Counted from the stretch's first letter, positions 11,101-22,729 are shown. The stretch is 64,000 bases of DNA from Anadara kagoshimensis (GCA_021292105.1 CM037863.1:5777298-5841297), one strand, 5' to 3'. Translations and numbers: made by a program. Notes: generated by a model not told the origin, from the sequence alone.

Positions 11101-11452
11101 ACATGGATTATATTTGTATTTACTTTCCTTTTTTGATTTGTGATTTAGACATGGATTATTATATTTGTATTTACTTTCCTTTTTTGATTTGTGATTTAGA
11201 CATGGATTAGTATATTTAGTATTTTTTTTTTATCTTTTAGATGATGATATTACACAGAGCACACATTTTTGGCTTGGATTAGAATACAGTTTCGATAATG
11301 GACAGTGGGTGTGGTTTGATAACAATACCCATTTGTCATGGAGTTACACATCTGATCGCGAGTGTGGAATGATGTTTAAAAGTGGAGATATGTATCCAGG
11401 ATACTGTCAGGCTCATGAAAACTTCATTTGTGAATCCCTCGCTGGCGCGTAG
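4843..11452 (+). CDS. Gene A: secreted PAN/apple plus C-type lectin protein
   Basis: Exons 4843-5161, 6641-6685, 7173-7364 and 11241-11452 join with phase-1 introns into 255 codons plus TAG. Residues 1-20 are a signal peptide (MKEKFLRSLYFSIIFGTFHC). Residues about 21-106 look like a PAN/apple-type domain: ECSAFCSGTPGC...GKCEAF has the expected Cys spacing. A short Thr/Pro linker (exon 2) follows. The C-type lectin fold spans exons 3-4: CGISGY, AVCQSENSRL, HFWLGLEYSFDNGQWVWF, ECGMM, GYCQAHENFICES. The canonical calcium/sugar motifs EPN or QPD and WND are not evident (NNTHLSW and MYPGYC sit there), so classical sugar binding is doubtful. Expected to be secreted; a recognition role is inferred from the family. 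Intron 3 (3.9 kb) holds SINEs and two minisatellites. A poly(A) signal lies about 100 bases after the stop. The splice model is my own reading; no transcript was available. Confidence 0.85.
5175..5400 (+). repeat. R1 copy in gene A intron 1
   Basis: 'ggattgccctgaatatatttgac...cacacgtggcggttgtagctagctaaagaggaggtgcttacc...tggattgtgattcggacatgg'. A clear forward copy beginning only about 15 bases after the exon 1 donor. Confidence 0.85.
5540..5960 (-). repeat. R1 copy in gene A intron 1, reverse
   Basis: Reverse copy: 'cgtcaacttccatcaagg', 'gggtgctccggaagggta', 'gatgtcaaatatatccaggg', 'gcctaggcctgcaaaatcc', 'gtgaaataaatacactataagca'. It faces the forward copy at 5175-5400. Confidence 0.8.
6350..6500 (+). 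repeat. Two tandem 75-base units in gene A intron 1
   Basis: The segment 'tgatattcccttgcttcaacacgtaggg...tttgcagaaatac' occurs twice head to tail. A tRNA-like segment with 'ggtggcagagtgactaacac' lies just before (6270-6345), so the whole may be a diverged SINE. Confidence 0.6.
6641..6685 (+). CDS. Gene A exon 2: Thr/Pro linker
   Basis: Acceptor 'acttttacag' and donor 'gttagt'; 45 bases, phase 1 on both sides, reading (E)APIATTRCPPYTTS. Its phases match exons 1 and 3 exactly. Confidence 0.75.
6806..7060 (+). repeat. R1 copy with about 3 terminal units, gene A intron 2
   Basis: R1 core (gaggcgctaac...ggaacatacggcctcacttcc) followed by about three repeats of the 'ttgtgatttggacatggattggtatgttt' unit. 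Intermediate in size between single-unit copies and the large array in intron 3. Confidence 0.75.
7173..7364 (+). CDS. Gene A exon 3: first half of C-type lectin domain
   Basis: Acceptor 'ttatttaacag', donor 'gtaagt', phase 1 to phase 1. It reads (E)CGISGYIKIDTTTNIS...HPLAKAVCQSENSRLIVLS..., matching the N-terminal half of the fold: first Cys, 'A...C' helix and following hydrophobic strand. Confidence 0.88.
7385..7590 (-). mobile_element. SINE-related fragment, reverse
   Basis: The reverse complement contains 'gaagtttgtcagttcgcttg' and 'tccccgggcactctg', shared with 47281-47370. It sits 20 bases after the exon 3 donor. Confidence 0.55.
7800..7970 (-). mobile_element. tRNA-derived SINE, reverse, diverged
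   Basis: The reverse complement starts near 'aggggtcgcgatgactcggcggttatgat' and has a B-box-like 'gtgttcgatcccgag'. The related copy at 13205-13360 shares the 'gcgacccctt' end. Confidence 0.55.
8040..8745 (+). repeat. Minisatellite, about 28-base unit, about 24 copies
   Basis: Units of the form 'attatgtccagggcgacatc' plus 'atgttttc', with lengths varying by a few bases. They read as FHYVQGDIMF-like peptides in one frame and MSRA-like in another, which explains three short open frames. It lies in intron 3 of gene A, directly upstream of an R1 copy. Confidence 0.92.
8750..9060 (+). repeat. R1 body preceding the large array
   Basis: 'gtttcacaaataataagttatggtagagg', 'cttacaaataattcgatgac', 'ttatcaaggccctcaaaaag', 'cacacgtggcgg' in forward order. 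The core is shortened ('atggaaggtattacacccaatctcacatccc') before the terminal units begin. Confidence 0.8.
9060..11215 (+). repeat. Large minisatellite made of R1 terminal units
   Basis: About 45 copies of a 43-48-base unit: 'tttgatttgtgatttagacatggattagtatatttgttttta' with 'ctttgc' or 'ctttcc' spacers. The unit equals the 3' end of R1. Four interruptions (near 9525, 10010, 10400 and 10740) repeat part of the R1 core ('gccacttcc...ggcac...caatctcacttccct'), giving a higher-order period of roughly 400-480 bases. The last block (10830-11210) is a purer subfamily with 'ctttccttttt'. The array ends about 25 bases before the exon 4 acceptor of gene A. Confidence 0.92.
11241..11452 (+). CDS. Gene A exon 4: second half of C-type lectin domain and stop
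   Basis: Acceptor 'tatcttttag', phase 1 in, ending TAG at 11450-11452. It contains HFWLGLEYSFDNGQWVWF, WSYTSDRECGMM, MYPGYCQAHENFICES and a four-residue tail LAGA. Confidence 0.9.
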
Positions 11453-11548
11453 CTCCCTATACGCCAGTACGCCAAGGCGTCTAAATAATGTCTATTATTA
11501 TATACTTTTTAATATATTATTATTTCTGCTCGTGGTAATACAAAGTAC

Positions 11549-11554
11549 AATAAA
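11549..11554 (+). terminator. Poly(A) signal of gene A
   Basis: AATAAA about 100 bases after the TAG, in an AT-rich stretch followed by 'tttgtcc'. It fits the 3' end of gene A; the cleavage site is not proven. Confidence 0.55.
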
Positions 11555-11559
11555 ATAGT

Positions 11560-12000
11560 TTGTCCCACCAGTGTCCTTTTAATTACCTTCAGAAAAATCA
11601 CTCCTAGTACCTCGCCTTCATCTGTTCATATTTCACAAACTCAAAATTGCCACCAGATTGCACTATTTGACATCAATATTTAAAGTTTTTATTTGAATCC
11701 GTGTTACTTTCACCTAGCTACGCGCCTGTCTCGCTGTGTGATGTTTCGTCTGAACACAAAACAAAAGTCGTTGAGGACAGAATATTGCTGCGAACGTTTG
11801 TGAAAACTTTCTCTTACAAAGAACCACTTGAATTATTCGTAATGTACCGATGCAGGACATTACTTGGTTTAACCAAGTTCTATTTTAACCGAACATTGTT
11901 GAAGGTTTCGCGTGTCTTTTATTTCAGAGTAGAACACTCGGTTCTCTCAAGGGCGATATTAAAATATTAACAAAAGTAATGCGGCATATATTATATTATT
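11560..12000. other. Intergenic stretch after gene A
   Basis: No exon or recognised repeat. An 89-codon open frame at 11701-11970 has no domain signature or splice context. Confidence 0.4.
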
Positions 12001-12059
12001 GTCTAAACCTGAAGATGTTTTTGGTGGACTAAAATCTTCGTATATAAGTCTTACCTGTG

Positions 12060-12380
12060 GTTTCTTTAGATAGTATGTCGGACTATAATAAATGGAGAAC
12101 TTTGTCTGTGGCTGTCTTTAAGAGGCCTCTTGTTTGCGTGTTTTATTGACGTTTCGGCGGTCACGCCTTTTATGTTCCGACACGGACCGCCATCACGGTA
12201 CCAAAGCAGCCTCGCGGCAACTAATGACGTACTTGTGTCAGTGACGTCATCAAATGGCACAATTCAGGGCGAGATTTTCATTCTTTTTGTGTGTAGTTCA
12301 ACATGCCGGGACTTTGTCGGAACATTTAGGCCGTGGCCGGCGATTCGTCAATTTTTATCTGAATCACTTGAATTATATAC
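12060..12380 (+). repeat. R2 interspersed repeat
   Basis: 'gacgta...gtcagtgacgtcatcaaatggcac' plus 'tttgtcggaacattt...cgtggccggcgattcgtc'. The same blocks occur at 28480-28760. Open frames on both strands here come from the repeat. Confidence 0.65.
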
Positions 12381-12609
12381 TGTAGATCTACGTATTTTAC
12401 TTTTTCATTTCTGACATTTATTCGGAATGTAATATTTGTGAATTTATGAAACTGACGATAAAAAAACAGACTTTGCAGTGTATCGCGCTTGGTTCTTTCT
12501 TTAGACAATTTTGATGTTGACTATGTACTAAAAATTATGTATAATTGTATACAAACACTGATTGTGTCATAAGTGTGTTGTGTTAAGTTTTTTCTTGTTT
12601 CGTACCATT

Positions 12610-12895
12610 TCGATAGCCCAGTTGGTAGACTACTCGAATAGTATCTGGGAGGTCGTGGGTTAGAACCACGGTCGGATTTGACTTTAAAATAGGTAGTGAC
12701 TTATCTTTCTAGATGGAAGTCAAGGAGTCGACATTCGGGAAATACCTCAAAAGCCGATGTCCCGTGTCCGCGTGGCAAGTTGCATTAAGCGCACTGCAGA
12801 GGTCAACATTTCTACCACTTCAAATATAGCTGGTGTCGTCTCGATATACAAGTAAGTAAAATATTCTTGTATGGGACGTAAAACCCCACTCACTA
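12610..12895 (+). mobile_element. tRNA-derived SINE with conserved tail, diverged
   Basis: tRNA-like head ('gatagcccagttggtagac', 'gggttagaacc'), middle 'gtagtgactta', tail 'gtcgtctcgatatacaagta...ttcttgtatgggacgtaaa'. Same family as the copies at 24405, 26212 and 50275. Confidence 0.75.
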
Positions 12896-13204
12896 AACCA
12901 AATGACTTTTGTTGCATCGTGTTCATGGCAACATTTAACTATTGTCTGTTCGTCTTTTCCTTTCTTGGTCAGGTTGGTTAGTTGAATGTTGCTTAACGTT
13001 GCATCATCAATTTTGTTTTAGCTATTCGCGACGAGAAATATTTTTATTAAATTCTACGGATTTATCTATGAACAAGTTCGTGTTTGGATGTGAAGTGCGA
13101 GTGTGTTTTATGGTCTGTCTTGTAATAGCATGCACTCAGGGCGACTTTAACGTGCTAGCTCACAGAGTCAGTACACCGCAGACAAGCGTACCACTCCCCC
13201 AGTC

Positions 13205-13360
13205 ACATTTTACTGATACCAGGTGAACCAGTAAAGGCAACGACAAGGAAAATTCACTTTTCCACATGTGGTCTAAGCGGGAGTCGAACTCACAGCGGTG
13301 AGAGGCCCTTGATTTGTAGACTGACGTCTTATCCATTAGGCCCCCGCGACCCCTTTTGTT
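13205..13360 (-). mobile_element. tRNA-derived SINE, second type, reverse
   Basis: On the minus strand: 'ggtcgcgggggcctaatgg' (A-box-like) and 'gtgagttcgactcccgctt' (B-box-like). It is not a functional tRNA gene as far as I can fold it. Confidence 0.6.
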
Positions 13361-13838
13361 AATCAGGGGTTAAATCGCTAACACATCGGCAACAGATATC
13401 TTTCTTCTGTTGCATGATGGATTTTTGTTACTTTCATGTGTCCTTGGGAACAGTCACATCATTTCTATCATTTAATTTTACGAACGAATGAAGCGAAATA
13501 AAATTATGAAATTCCCCTTGATAAACATCTAAATCATTAATAAAACTATAATCGTCATTGAGTTGTAAATTTACAACATATTGATTGAAACATGCAGTCT
13601 TTAGTCTGATCAGGTTTACGTAACCAGGTAATTATTTTATACAGTTATATTCGATAACATTTTCACTGATGAAAAAACAGGTTTAAAATGGGCGGTAATT
13701 TAATTTAAACAATATTTTGTTCAAAGATTTTGAATAAGATTGGACAGCAGGCATTGCCTATATAAGTCCTCTCCTTAGTCAAAATACATATGATACTATA
13801 AATAATATTAATTCCTAAAAACAAGTATCGCAAAAATA

Positions 13839-13843
<5 letters not shown>

Positions 13844-13890
<47 letters not shown>

Positions 13891-13933
13891 ACAATGTAAT
13901 AATAATAATAATAATAATAATAATACACGATGT

Positions 13934-13994
<61 letters not shown>
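13844..13994 (+). repeat. (AAT)n microsatellite
   Basis: Three blocks of AAT repeats separated by 'acacaatgt' and 'acacgatgtt'. Preceded by AT-rich unique sequence. Confidence 0.95.
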
Positions 13995-15190
<1,196 letters not shown>

Positions 15191-15228
15191 TTTTTTAATT
15201 CCTCTACATTAGAGGTTTATAGAAATAT

Positions 15229-15352
15229 AGTTAAATTTTCTTTTTGTTATGGAAGTATGAAAGAATTGGACATTTTGCACATTCAATAATTGGCTACGCG
15301 AATTATGTTACGTGTGCAATTCTTTCATACTTCCATTACAAAAAAAATTAAC
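15229..15352. mobile_element. Small inverted-repeat element (MITE-like)
   Basis: Arms 15229-15270 and 15316-15352 share 'ggaagtatgaaagaatt' in opposite orientation, with poly-T and poly-A outer parts. Total about 125 bases; no clear target duplication. Confidence 0.65.
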
Positions 15353-16123
15353 TTCATTTCTTATAATTCAATTTATAATTTAAAAAAAAAACAACAAATA
15401 AGTATATGTGATACTAAAACAACTTATGTGTAATGTGTAAACAATGTAAACATTGGGATGTAGGTCAGAAAAGTAGTTCCGGCAATGAAAGTTGAAGAGG
15501 AGCCAATTTTGTCATGGAAAAATAACACAAAAGATCTGACCAATCAAAATGCTTGAAACAAACGAAAATTGAGTTATAAAGATATAACTAAATATGAACT
15601 ATTTTAACTATAACAGTATACATATGTTATATACATATGTACAGGTATAGTACGGTTAGTTATACAGGTGTCATATCACAAAATATAATGTCTAGTTAAA
15701 GTGGTTAATCGGTCGATGCTCGATGCTACCTAGCAGTTAATTATAACGTCGAATGCACAGTATATCCAGAATACTAAAATATGTTTATCAAGATGTAGTT
15801 GTTCTAATTGTCCACCGAGAAGTGTTTCAAGTGGTTATGTTTTACTGTAGTTTGATATCTCACAATATTTAATTCTTAACATGGAACGGCAAAATTTGGG
15901 TTTGATCGGAACAAACAGAGGCAACGTTTGTTTTCTCTATCTTAAATAATTCATTGATTTTCTTTAAACAATATGTCACATTTTATTTATCGTAAAACCA
16001 ACTAAAAACACAAGTAATTTACACGTACTCTTGTTTTTACCTTGGTTTTTATTTCTTGTATATAAAGAAATTCAAAATAAAACGTGTGAACATTATAGTT
16101 AAAATTAAAACTGTTAATAATGT

Positions 16124-16532
16124 TTAAGGGTAACCAAAGTAGGGAAATTCAAGTGAAAACCATTTGGTTGAAAAACGTGAATAAAAATAAAGCAAGAATC
16201 TATAATTTAAGAATTTTAAAAAATATTTGTTGCATTTTTTATGGAACTGTGCAAAATTACACGTTTTGGAGAAAAATAGTTTTCACCTTGTATAACGAAT
16301 TATTTAAAAAAATGAAAAGATATTAATATATTCATGTCATAGAGCAGTGCATAGGGGCCAGAGTTTGTTAAAGAAACACGAGGTTTTTCTAACAACTTGA
16401 CAATTTACGGTTTAGGTTTCTACGATTTATTTTCCTTTTAAAAATGCACTTTTTTCATAATTGTGCCCCTCTTTCACGTTTTTCAACCAAATGGTTTTCA
16501 CTTGAATTTTCCTTCTAAGATGGCCCTTAAAA
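16124..16532. mobile_element. Non-autonomous TIR element flanked by TTAA
   Basis: Inverted arms at 16124-16180 and 16473-16532 share 'ttcaagtgaaaaccatttgg' and 'ttgaaaaacgtga'. Both outer ends carry TTAA next to GGG/CCC. TTAA targets are typical of piggyBac-type elements, so that link is an inference. A 68-codon open frame inside has no recognised domain. Confidence 0.65.
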
Positions 16533-17660
16533 TAGACACATACAAATGTGTAGGAAACCATTTTACACAGAAACTTCTTGATCATGTAGCCAAACAATGC
16601 TTTCTAATATAAAAATATAATGTCTGCATTGAGATATTTCCAAAAATGCCGAAAATAATAAATCCAATTCGGTTTTACGAAAGTTTCACAAAATCTTACG
16701 CAATTTAAACGCATAACCCAATTTCCGGCTTATTTCAAGTTAACTAAATAAAAAAGCTATATATATATAACAACCAAAAATTCACATCAGATTCGGAGTA
16801 GACAAGGCGTTTTTACACACCCAGAAACAGTTTGACATATGTATGGTAACCAGGGCAACACCATGGGCAAATCTGAATTAGTTTAAACAATATTTAATAA
16901 ATGAATATAATTTCACAAAATTAAAGATTACAAAATATAAGTTGGGATTCTGAAAAAAGAATTAAATTCTTATATTAATCAGTCTCCCACAACTGCATAT
17001 ACAATTAATAACATGTGGAACAAAAGTAATACTATTTGACAGAAATGATGAAAAAAGAATAGAATATAATATACAAACAAGAAAGAAAAAGCAACATAAG
17101 CAAAAAATGGCATAATGTTTAGGTCAAATATGTAATATATACATGTACAACTGGAGGAGCATTACAAATTCAAAAAGCAATTTTCGGTAAATCGTTTAGA
17201 ACGTAAAATGTAAGATTGTACTCTCTTAAACAATTCAATATTTTGTTGTAAAGTGAAATCTTGACTACCATAAAGTAGAATTTGACATGTAACAGTTGAT
17301 ATAATTGTTTCTGATAGTTGTGTAAAGTTGGTATTCGAAAAAATAGTGTTTAGTTGTACAATCTGAATTATTATACCTCATCAGAAAAATACGATGCTAT
17401 CTGTAATTTGATTGGATCGTTGGATCATGTGATCAGGGTGGAGAAAACATCGTGTATCCCTCTGAAAACATCATATCCCACCTCTTCGGAACACACCATG
17501 GCGTCACAATGATATGACATCATCGATGGAGAATCGGTCATGACGTTCTAGCGTTTGCCTCCGAAGCAATGAATCAGGGAAAGAATGATGTCTTTTTAAA
17601 ATATTTTTCTTTCTTTCTGTCTTTCTTATTAAAATGGTTATCTTTCGGTATAATAAACAA
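16533..17660. other. Intergenic stretch, no gene seen
   Basis: AT-rich, with no exon signature or recognised repeat. Confidence 0.4.
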
Positions 17661-17729
17661 TTTATTGCCTTTGTTTGAGGGAGATATGAACATTTCTTGT
17701 TCATATCTCCCTCACTCAAAGGCAATAAA
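17661..17729. repeat. 69-base hairpin with 32-bp stem
   Basis: Arms 17661-17692 and 17698-17729 pair with about two mismatches around a five-base loop ('tttct'). The core is 'gagggagatatgaaca'. A (TA)n tract begins 18 bases downstream. It could be a tiny MITE or an RNA hairpin. Confidence 0.85.
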
Positions 17730-17745
17730 TGTATATTGTACCATC

Positions 17746-17746
<1 letters not shown>

Positions 17747-17802
<56 letters not shown>
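17747..17802 (+). repeat. (TA)n microsatellite
   Basis: About 28 TA units; the tyrosine/isoleucine open frames across it are artefacts. Confidence 0.95.
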
Positions 17803-17805
<3 letters not shown>

Positions 17806-19700
17806 TTCTGACCAAATTTATTTGAGTCTGCCCAGTAGTTTCAGAGGAGAAGTTTAATTTAGGGGATGACTGTCTTGTAATTTTCGATTTGCAGACGTAT
17901 ATCGGTGGTTATACTGTCGCACATTAGTTTTATTGGCGACGCGTCAGCAAGACGGTTATCCCTATTCTAATTCAAAACATACTTTAAAGGATCTGGTAAG
18001 CATTTTCTGAAAACGATACTATAAAAAACTCGGGATTTTCCAAATCCATTTGAACTGGTTGAGACAGATCACACGAACCTTTATTCCGCTTTTTAACTTT
18101 TTAATTGGATTTCTCTGACTTTTAAATCTGATTCTACGAAAATGTAAAGTGCCTTCCGGATGAGACACGATCACTTGGAGACACTACATTGATGACGTCA
18201 TAATCATTTTACGCAAGAACGTCAACAAAATTTGATGACGTCATTTTCCAAAGACACGGATGGTGGCATGATCTGATGCAAATATTTGTTTACAAATCGA
18301 GATTTGGCGTCTGAGTAAAAGAATCCTACACCACTAACAGTGTAATATTTTCAATGACAGGAAAATATTCATCCTCGATTGATATATGTGTAAGTTTCCA
18401 TTAATCCATCTAGATGGTTCGGTACCGTATGCGCACGTGCAAGTACCCGAAAAATTTGAAGCAGTATATTGTGGTTTTACTGTCGGAATTTGCGACAGTA
18501 TATCGGTGGTTATACTGTCGCAAATTGTTGACGTCAGCCAATGAAAACGTGCGTTACATACAGAATGAATTAGAATGTGTGTTAACAACCTTGAATCAGA
18601 TGAGCGTAAAACTAATGTTGAAACGTGAAAAAGAATCGGCAATGAACTAAGCGCACTGCAAAAATTTAATTTATGTTTAAAGCTGGCGATCCGAAGTCTC
18701 AATCTGATCGGGACATTTAACTTCTTTTATTGAATCAAACTAGGAACTCCAGAAAAGGAGATTCTACTGGATTCCTTTTTGAAATGGATTTGGTGTAGCC
18801 TTAAAGCTTGCTGACCGAGTTGTTTAAATCACACACTTATGAATCACATCTCCTCTCACTGCCTACGTTTAAATCTGAATAGTGGTGATATGTAACAAAA
18901 AATACCCGAAAAAAAACCTTTTGATTTGACGTATTTGCGAGTCACACGGACTAACAATTCTAACGCGGCAAGGGCTGTACGCGGTGATGTTACTAATGTA
19001 GTCCCACAAATTCAGTGCACACGGAAAATGCAAGAATAAAATCGTATTTTCCAACAAATCCAACAAACATTTGTCAAAACTTAAAACAAAATATAATGAC
19101 CTAATAGGCAAGAATATTTTTCATTCATAAAAAAGTGAACTTAATTCTGCAATTTTTGAACTTTTTAACAAAGCAATCAATATCACTATGTTAAACTATC
19201 CCTTCTGTACCTTCTTACTTGGAACAACTATAAATGTTATGTCATAATTGAAATATTCATGATGACCACACCTGAAAAAAACCTCGAACAACAATGACCT
19301 ACCTGGCCCTAAATGCCCTGATGTAACTTTGAATGAGGCCCAATTGGTGTATAAACTTGAGCAAATTTCCAAAACATTCGCAAAATTTCTCTATGTACAG
19401 GAGAACTGAACAATATTGTTTTTAATTAAAAATATAATTTGGTTAGGTCAGTGCATTTTTAATACATTTTATTGAAAGTTTAATCGAAATATTTTCAATT
19501 AAAAGTAATAGATAATAAAAATCATATGCACTCAATTTATGGAAATACAGTAGGTGTTACACATCGTCTGGCTTCAGATGATTTTTTGACTTAATTTAAA
19601 AATTTTACTCCTTTTTCAAATTATGTTATGAAAATAACAGACGTTATAACATTAATGAAATTTGAGATCTTTTTAAAGCCACATCAGTATTACTCACTGA
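17803..19700. other. Intergenic stretch, no gene seen
   Basis: No supported exon. A short segment 'cggtggttatactgtcgca' occurs at about 17903 and again at 18511. The second instance lies in a hairpin (18499-18529) with arms 'gcgacagtata' and 'tatactgtcgc'. Confidence 0.45.
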
Positions 19701-19721
19701 ATAAGTGATTGACTCCGACAG

Positions 19722-21660
19722 AAGGTACAGGTAAACAACATTGACCTGACAACTTGACCTTTTGATAGGAATCAAAACAAAACATACATGTATAGGTAAA
19801 CAACATTGACCTGACAACTTGACCTTTTGATAGGAATCAAAACAAAACATACATGTATAGGCAAAAACATTAACCTGACAACTTGACCTTTTGATAGGAA
19901 TCAAAACAAAACATACATGTATAGGTATAGGTAAACAACATTGACCTGACAACTTGACCTTTTGATAGGAATCAAAACAAAACATACATGTATAGGTAAA
20001 CAACATTGACCTGACAACTTGACCTTTTGATAGGAATCAAAACAAAACATACATGTATAGGTATAGGCAAACAACATTGACCTGACAACTTGACCTTTTG
20101 ATAGGAATCAAAACAAAACATACATGTATAGGCAAACAACATTGACCTGACAACTTGACCTTTTGATAGGAATCAAAACAAAACATACATGTATAGGTGT
20201 ACAACATTGACCTGACAACTTGACCTTTTGATAGGAATCAAAACAAAACATACATGTATAGGTAAACAACATTGACCTGACAACTTGACCTTTTGATAGG
20301 AATCAAAACAAAACATACATGTATAGGTATAGGCAAACAACATTGACCTGACAACTTGACCTTTTGATAGGAATCAAAACAAAACATACATGTATAGGTA
20401 TAGGTAAACAACATTGACCTGACAACTTGACCTTTGATAGGAATCAAAACAAAACATACATGTATAGGTATAGGCAAACAACATTGACCTGACAACTTGA
20501 CCTTTTGATAGGAATCAAAACAAAACATACATGTATAGGTATAGGCAAACAACATTGACCTGACAACTTGACCTTTGATAGGAATCAAAACAAAACATAC
20601 ATGTATAGGTATAGGCAAACAACATTGACCTGACAACTTGACCTTTTGATAGGAATCAAAACAAAACATAGATGTATAGGTATAGGTAAACAACTTTGAC
20701 CTGACAACTTGACCTTTTGATAGGAATCAAAACAAAACATACATGTATAGGTATAGGCAAACAACATTGACCTGACAACTTGACCTTTTGATAGGAATCA
20801 AAACAAAACATACATGTATAGGCAAACAACATTAACCTGACAACTTGACCTTTTGATAGGAATCAAAACAAAACATACATGTATAGGTATAGGTAAACAA
20901 CATTGACCTGACAACTTGACCTTTTGATAGGAATCAAAACAAAACATACATGTATAGGTAAACAACATTGACCTGACAACTTGACCTTTTGATAGGAATC
21001 AAAACAAAACATACATGTATAGGTATAGGCAAACAACATTGACCTGACAACTTGACCTTTTGATAGGAATCAAAACAAAACATACATGTATAGGCAAACA
21101 ACATTGACCTGACAACTTGACCTTTTGATAGGAATCAAAACAAAACATACATGTATAGGTGTACAACATTGACCTGACAACTTGACCTTTTGATAGGAAT
21201 CAAAACAAAACATACATGTATAGGTAAACAACATTGACCTGACAACTGACCTTTTGATAGGAATCAAAACAAAACATACATGTATAGGTATAGGCAAACA
21301 ACATTGACCTGACAACTTGACCTTTTGATAGGAATCAAAACAAAACATACATGTATAGGTATAGGTAAACAACATTGACCTGACAACTTGACCTTTTGAT
21401 AGGAATCAAAACAAAACATACATGTATAGGTATAGGCAAACAACATTGACCTGACAACTTGACCTTTTGATAGGAATCAAAACAAAACATACATGTATAG
21501 GTATAGGCAAACAACATTGACCTGACAACTTGACCTTTTGATAGGAATCAAAACAAAACATACATGTATAGGTATAGGCAAACAACATTGACCTGACAAC
21601 TTGACCTTTTGATAGGAATCAAAACAAAACATAGATGTATAGGTATAGGTAAACAACTTT
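19722..21660 (+). repeat. Minisatellite of M1 left-end units, about 29 copies
   Basis: Units of 65 or 71 bases: 'aacattgacctgacaacttg', 'accttttgataggaatc', 'aaaacaaaacatacatgtat' and one or two 'atagg'. 'aggtaaacaacattgacctg' is the left end of the M1 MITE, whose complete copy starts at the distal end of the array (21644). The minus-strand open frames (MFCFDSYQKVKLSGQCCLP-like) come from the repeat. See the findings for the 961-base higher-order copy. Confidence 0.93.
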
Positions 21661-21900
21661 GACCTGTCCGCTTGACCTTACATTTAAATATTTATCACGG
21701 GCCAAGTACATCTGTGTATAGGTAACACAGGTATACATCTGTATATATCGGCAATGAGATATACTCACCACATAGAGTGCACCTGTGTACTGTGTATGTA
21801 TTAACTTGGATATTAACACTACCCATTTATTGGTTGGACCCTCCTTTATAAATATTCCTAATGAAAGGTCAAACGGACAGGTCATTGTTGTTTACCTATA
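21644..21900. mobile_element. M1 MITE, complete copy at end of array
   Basis: Starts 'tataggtaaacaactttgac' and ends 'ggacaggtcattgttgtttac' plus 'ctata'; interior 'acccatttattggttggacc' and 'aaatattcctaatgaaagg' match 38919-39161. Confidence 0.85.
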
Positions 21901-22145
21901 CCCACCATATATAGGTCAAACAATCACCTATCCGCTTGACCTTACATTATTTATATTCATACATAAGCAAACATCATTGACCTGTCCACTTGACCTTCAT
22001 AAAGAACATTCGCATATAGTCAAATAACAGTGACCTGTATACTTGACCTTTCATTAGGAACATTCAAAAAGCAAAAACATTGACCTGTCGCTTGACCTTT
22101 TATTTTAAATGTTCATATGTAGGCAAACAACAATGACCTGTCTGT
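21901..22145 (+). repeat. Degenerate M1-end units
   Basis: Four diverged pieces with 'cctgtccacttgacctt' or close variants at roughly 60-base spacing, on the other side of the complete M1 copy. Confidence 0.6.
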
Positions 22146-22482
22146 ATCATAAAAGATTACTAAAATTTCTAAAACCTTATTATATAAACTACAATAATTT
22201 TAAAGAATGATTGTTGGATACCACGTGATCCACCAATGTTGTGCCCTGTGGTTTTAAATGTGTATACACAATGTATCTAGGTTTTGGACGAAAGTCATCA
22301 GACATTAATATTGACAATATTTTTGACGTTTTTCCTCCATTTTTAGTTTGTAAGTAAACGTTTAAAACAAAATTTATCTCAACTTGATTTCTGAACCGAC
22401 TTTGCTGACAGATTTTATGTTAGAAGCCGAAAGATTTAAATATTTCCCTTAAATTTCGACATTTTGTCAGTTCCTAATTTTC

Positions 22483-22728
22483 AGGAAGTTTCACAATCAT
22501 TTCTTAGATAACGGTTTTTCTTAACTTAAATTTAGCAAATTTTTGTCATCTCTTTTTGGAACTGCTGGTGAATAAATGCAAATGTTTTAATCTAGAAGTG
22601 ATCTTAAAAATTACATCTTAAATTCCTGAATATCTTCAAAATTATCAAAATTCTAAGGATTTGAAATTTTGCCAGATTAAAGTAAAGGGAAATCTTAGCT
22701 AAGGAATGATTGTTAAACTGGGGCCTGG
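22483..22728. mobile_element. M3 MITE, diverged copy
   Basis: Left 'gtttcacaatcatttcttag' and right 'aaggaatgattgttaaactg' are inverted repeats; the same ends are present at 43132-43367. Confidence 0.7.
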
Positions 22729-22729
22729 T

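Noticed and set aside
9060..11215. CRISPR-like array
   Set aside because: Units are contiguous, spacers are absent or are degenerate unit parts, and the context is animal intron sequence.
19644..21588. Minus-strand MFCFDSYQKVKLSGQ repeat frames as coding
   Set aside because: They are translations of the M1-derived minisatellite in shifting frames, with units of 65 and 71 bases that do not keep frame.
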